A stretch of 7,883 bases of DNA from JACKOD01 sp041591635 (GTDB lineage: Bacteria > Pseudomonadota > Gammaproteobacteria > Pseudomonadales > Oleiphilaceae): positions 1-7,883 of the forward strand of contig JBFHRO010000149.1 of the NCBI GenBank assembly GCA_041591635.1, in the 5' to 3' direction. Both the position numbers and the translations under genes were made by a program. The notes below the pieces were generated by a model. The model was not told the DNA's origin, made no database searches, and saw only the letters and a list, made by a program, of their open reading frames with translations. Positions 6,195 through 7,883 of this stretch are shown piece by piece. Within the stretch, counting starts at the first letter, position 1, and each line of letters begins with the position of its first letter.

Positions 6195-6931
6195 GGCTGA
6201 TCATCCTTGGCATGAGTGGCCAATGCGCAGGTTTCGATTTCGGCACCAATGAGCTTACCATCAAAGCGTCGCTCTCCAATAGGCACCCCAAAGCCTTCTC
6301 CCTTGCGAATAATGCAGCCGACCGGGCAAATCTCGACCGCCATGGCATGGTCTTGCGCACTGGCCAGTGTTTGGGCCAGGTTTTCGCCATTCACCACCAA
6401 GCGCTTGTGAATACCGCGCCCGACATAATCAAAAATGTTCTTGCCGTCCTGATAGCGGGACGCCCGGATGCAGCGACCGCAAAAAATACACCGGTTAGTG
6501 TCCAGCACCAGATCAGGATGGCTGGCATCCAGCGGGCGCACGGGTTGCAGGTAGGGTAAATGGCTGTCGTCGGTGATTCCCAGGCGGTAGGCCATCGCCT
6601 GCAACTCACACCGGCCACTGGCCTCACAGCAAGGGCAAAGGTGGTTGCCTTCGTGCAACAGCATGGTCACCAGATCGCGCCGGTAGCGGCGAATCTGATC
6701 GGTATCCTGCTCGATCCTGGCATCTTTCTCCACCGGCTGGGTACAGGCCGACACGGCACGCCCGTTTAAACGCACCGTACAGACGCGGCAACTCCCCTGC
6801 GGCTTTAGTCCCTCGATGTCGCACAAACGGGGAATGTAAATACCGGCGGCATCACAGGCCGCCATGATGGTCTGTCCGGTTTGTGCCGGCACTTCAATGC
6901 CATCAACATAAATCGAAAATCCCGCTGCCAT
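6191..6931 (-). CDS. hoxU: Hydrogenase diaphorase Fe-S subunit HoxU
   Basis: HoxU is the iron-sulfur subunit of the NADH-dehydrogenase-like module, homologous to the N-terminal part of complex I NuoG, and relays electrons between HoxF and HoxY. From the ATG at 6931 it is 246 aa (Ralstonia HoxU 234). Visible domains are a ferredoxin-like [2Fe-2S] site with Cys37, Cys48, Cys51 and Cys63. A NuoG-type His/Cys cluster region follows (NHLCPCCEASGRCELQ, with Cys99, Cys102 and Cys108 and nearby His97), then CIFCGRC (148-154) with CPVG (Cys202) for a [4Fe-4S] cluster. An in-frame ATG at 6973 would add 14 residues overlapping hoxF. I chose 6931 because the family domain begins at once (FSIYVDG), GGAGA lies 9 nt upstream, and the start then falls 1 nt after the hoxF stop. 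Confidence 0.96.
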   Translation of the reverse strand: MAAGFSIYVDGIEVPAQTGQTIMAACDAAGIYIPRLCDIEGLKPQGSCRVCTVRLNGRAVSACTQPVEKDARIEQDTDQIRRYRRDLVTMLLHEGNHLCPCCEASGRCELQAMAYRLGITDDSHLPYLQPVRPLDASHPDLVLDTNRCIFCGRCIRASRYQDGKNIFDYVGRGIHKRLVVNGENLAQTLASAQDHAMAVEICPVGCIIRKGEGFGVPIGERRFDGKLIGAEIETCALATHAKDDQP

Positions 6932-6932
6932 A

Positions 6933-7883
6933 TCACCAGGTCTCCGGAGGTTCATTCGTACCGCTGCGGGCAATCAGATTACCCGACGCGGCCAATCGTT
7001 CCGGCTCCGCCTCCAGCACCGAGGAGGGCCGGCGCGCAATGGCCCGGGCCGGCGCCAAGGCACGCTCCAGATCAAAACCGCGTTCCAGCCCATTATCGCT
7101 TTGCTGTAACAGACTCGAATAGACCAGCGGAAACTGCTCCAGCGACGACAGTATCGGATTGGGCGAGGTATGACCAAGGCCGCAGCGACTGGTGGCTATG
7201 ATGGTGTCGGACAACTGACGCAAGGACTCAAGGTCACCCGCATCCCCCATGCCGGCCATGATTTTTTCGAGAATCCGGCGCAAAAACACGTTGCCCACCC
7301 GGCAAGGGGTGCAATAGCCGCAACTTTCTTCGACAAAAAAGTGCATGAAGTAGTGCACTATCTTCAGCAAATGGCGCTGGCCGTTAAACACCATGACGGC
7401 CCCGGCGGTAGGCAGATCCTCAAAACACAATCGCCGGTCATAACTGGCCGGCCCCACCATAACACCGCTGGCGCCCCCCACCTGGACCGCCTGGGCTGCC
7501 TCGGCCCCGGCCAATCGCAATACTTCGGCAAGGGAAACCCCAAAAGGCACTTCGTAGACGCCAGGACGGACACAATCGCCGCACAGACTGAGCAACTTGG
7601 TTCCCTTGCTCTGGGGCGTCCCCAACGTGGCGAACCACTCCCAACCCTGAGCCAGCACCGGCGCCACGGCACACAGGGTTTCCACATTGTTGACCAGGGT
7701 TGGTGCTCCCAGATAACCCGACTGGGCCGCAAAGGGGGGCCTGGTTTTGGGTTCTCCGCGGCGCCCCTCACAGGAGGCAATCAACGCACTTTCCTCGCCG
7801 CAAATGTAGGCTCCCGCACCCAACTGCACCCGCACGTCAAAGCAGAACCCCGGCCGACCGCCAATGTGGTTGCCCAGCCAGCC
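6933..7883 (-). CDS. hoxF: Hydrogenase diaphorase flavoprotein HoxF, C-terminal part (5' end outside window)
   Basis: This is the last 316 residues of HoxF, the FMN- and NAD(H)-binding subunit of the bidirectional hydrogenase, homologous to complex I NuoF. The frame is open through the right edge (GWLGNHIGGRPGF at the edge), so the start lies outside; full-length HoxF proteins are usually about 530-600 aa. Visible landmarks are GAGAYICGEESAL and EGRRGEPKTRPPFA of the flavin/nucleotide domain, then LGAPTLVNNVETL. The [4Fe-4S] ligands are ESCGYCTPCRVG plus the later SRCGLG. An internal GTG at 7835 could be mistaken for a start, but the homology runs straight through it. After the last cluster cysteine comes a tail of about 80 residues, with GFDLERALAPAR typical of HoxF and then a less conserved end. 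It is followed 1 nt later by hoxU. Confidence 0.96.
   Translation of the reverse strand, partial: GWLGNHIGGRPGFCFDVRVQLGAGAYICGEESALIASCEGRRGEPKTRPPFAAQSGYLGAPTLVNNVETLCAVAPVLAQGWEWFATLGTPQSKGTKLLSLCGDCVRPGVYEVPFGVSLAEVLRLAGAEAAQAVQVGGASGVMVGPASYDRRLCFEDLPTAGAVMVFNGQRHLLKIVHYFMHFFVEESCGYCTPCRVGNVFLRRILEKIMAGMGDAGDLESLRQLSDTIIATSRCGLGHTSPNPILSSLEQFPLVYSSLLQQSDNGLERGFDLERALAPARAIARRPSSVLEAEPERLAASGNLIARSGTNEPPETW

Noticed and set aside
7835..7883. HoxF starting at the internal GTG at 7835
   Set aside because: The conserved HoxF/NuoF sequence continues without a break to the window edge, so the gene is cut by the window rather than short.
1..7883. CRISPR arrays, tRNA genes, insertion sequences or attachment-site repeats
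   Set aside because: No regularly spaced direct repeats, tRNA-like cloverleaf or transposase reading frame was seen. The window is almost entirely filled with recognised genes.

Overview
The window carries two convergent gene blocks and looks like the chromosome of a gammaproteobacterium with moderately high GC. The strongest clue is the left block: the aspartate oxidase end and the SdhE, YgfX and YgfZ proteins all read as close relatives of the enterobacterial and pseudomonad families. I cannot name the species. A NAD-linked hydrogenase beside such a housekeeping block would fit a sulfur-oxidising, purple sulfur or facultatively autotrophic lineage, but that is inference.

Left block, plus strand: the 3' part of nadB (NAD biosynthesis, cut by the left edge), then sdhE (FAD attachment factor for succinate dehydrogenase), ygfX (small membrane partner of SdhE), ygfZ (folate-dependent Fe-S maintenance protein) and a single-domain HDOD protein with a degenerate HD motif. 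sdhE, ygfX and ygfZ overlap one another and are probably one transcription unit. The HDOD gene follows after about 100 bp with its own candidate promoter. The block ends at a strong hairpin at 3648-3684.

Right block, minus strand, read from the right edge leftwards: hoxF (diaphorase flavoprotein, 5' end outside the window), hoxU (diaphorase Fe-S subunit), hoxY (hydrogenase small subunit), hoxH ([NiFe] large subunit) and hoxW (HoxH maturation endopeptidase). This is a group 3d bidirectional NAD-reducing [NiFe]-hydrogenase operon in the classic F-U-Y-H-W order. Every junction overlaps by 4-8 nt or is separated by 1 nt, so translation is probably coupled throughout. HoxFU exchanges electrons with NAD(H), HoxYH exchanges electrons with H2, and HoxW trims the HoxH C-terminus after nickel insertion. 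No hyp maturation genes, hoxE or hoxI are visible, so those functions must lie elsewhere if present.

There is no stretch above 300 bp without a gene. I saw no tRNA, rRNA, CRISPR array, transposon or integration scar. I did not find a convincing undescribed system. The most useful second looks are the double cysteine in HoxY, the nadB/sdhE/ygfX/ygfZ linkage, the degenerate HDOD protein and the lengthened ends of HoxH.
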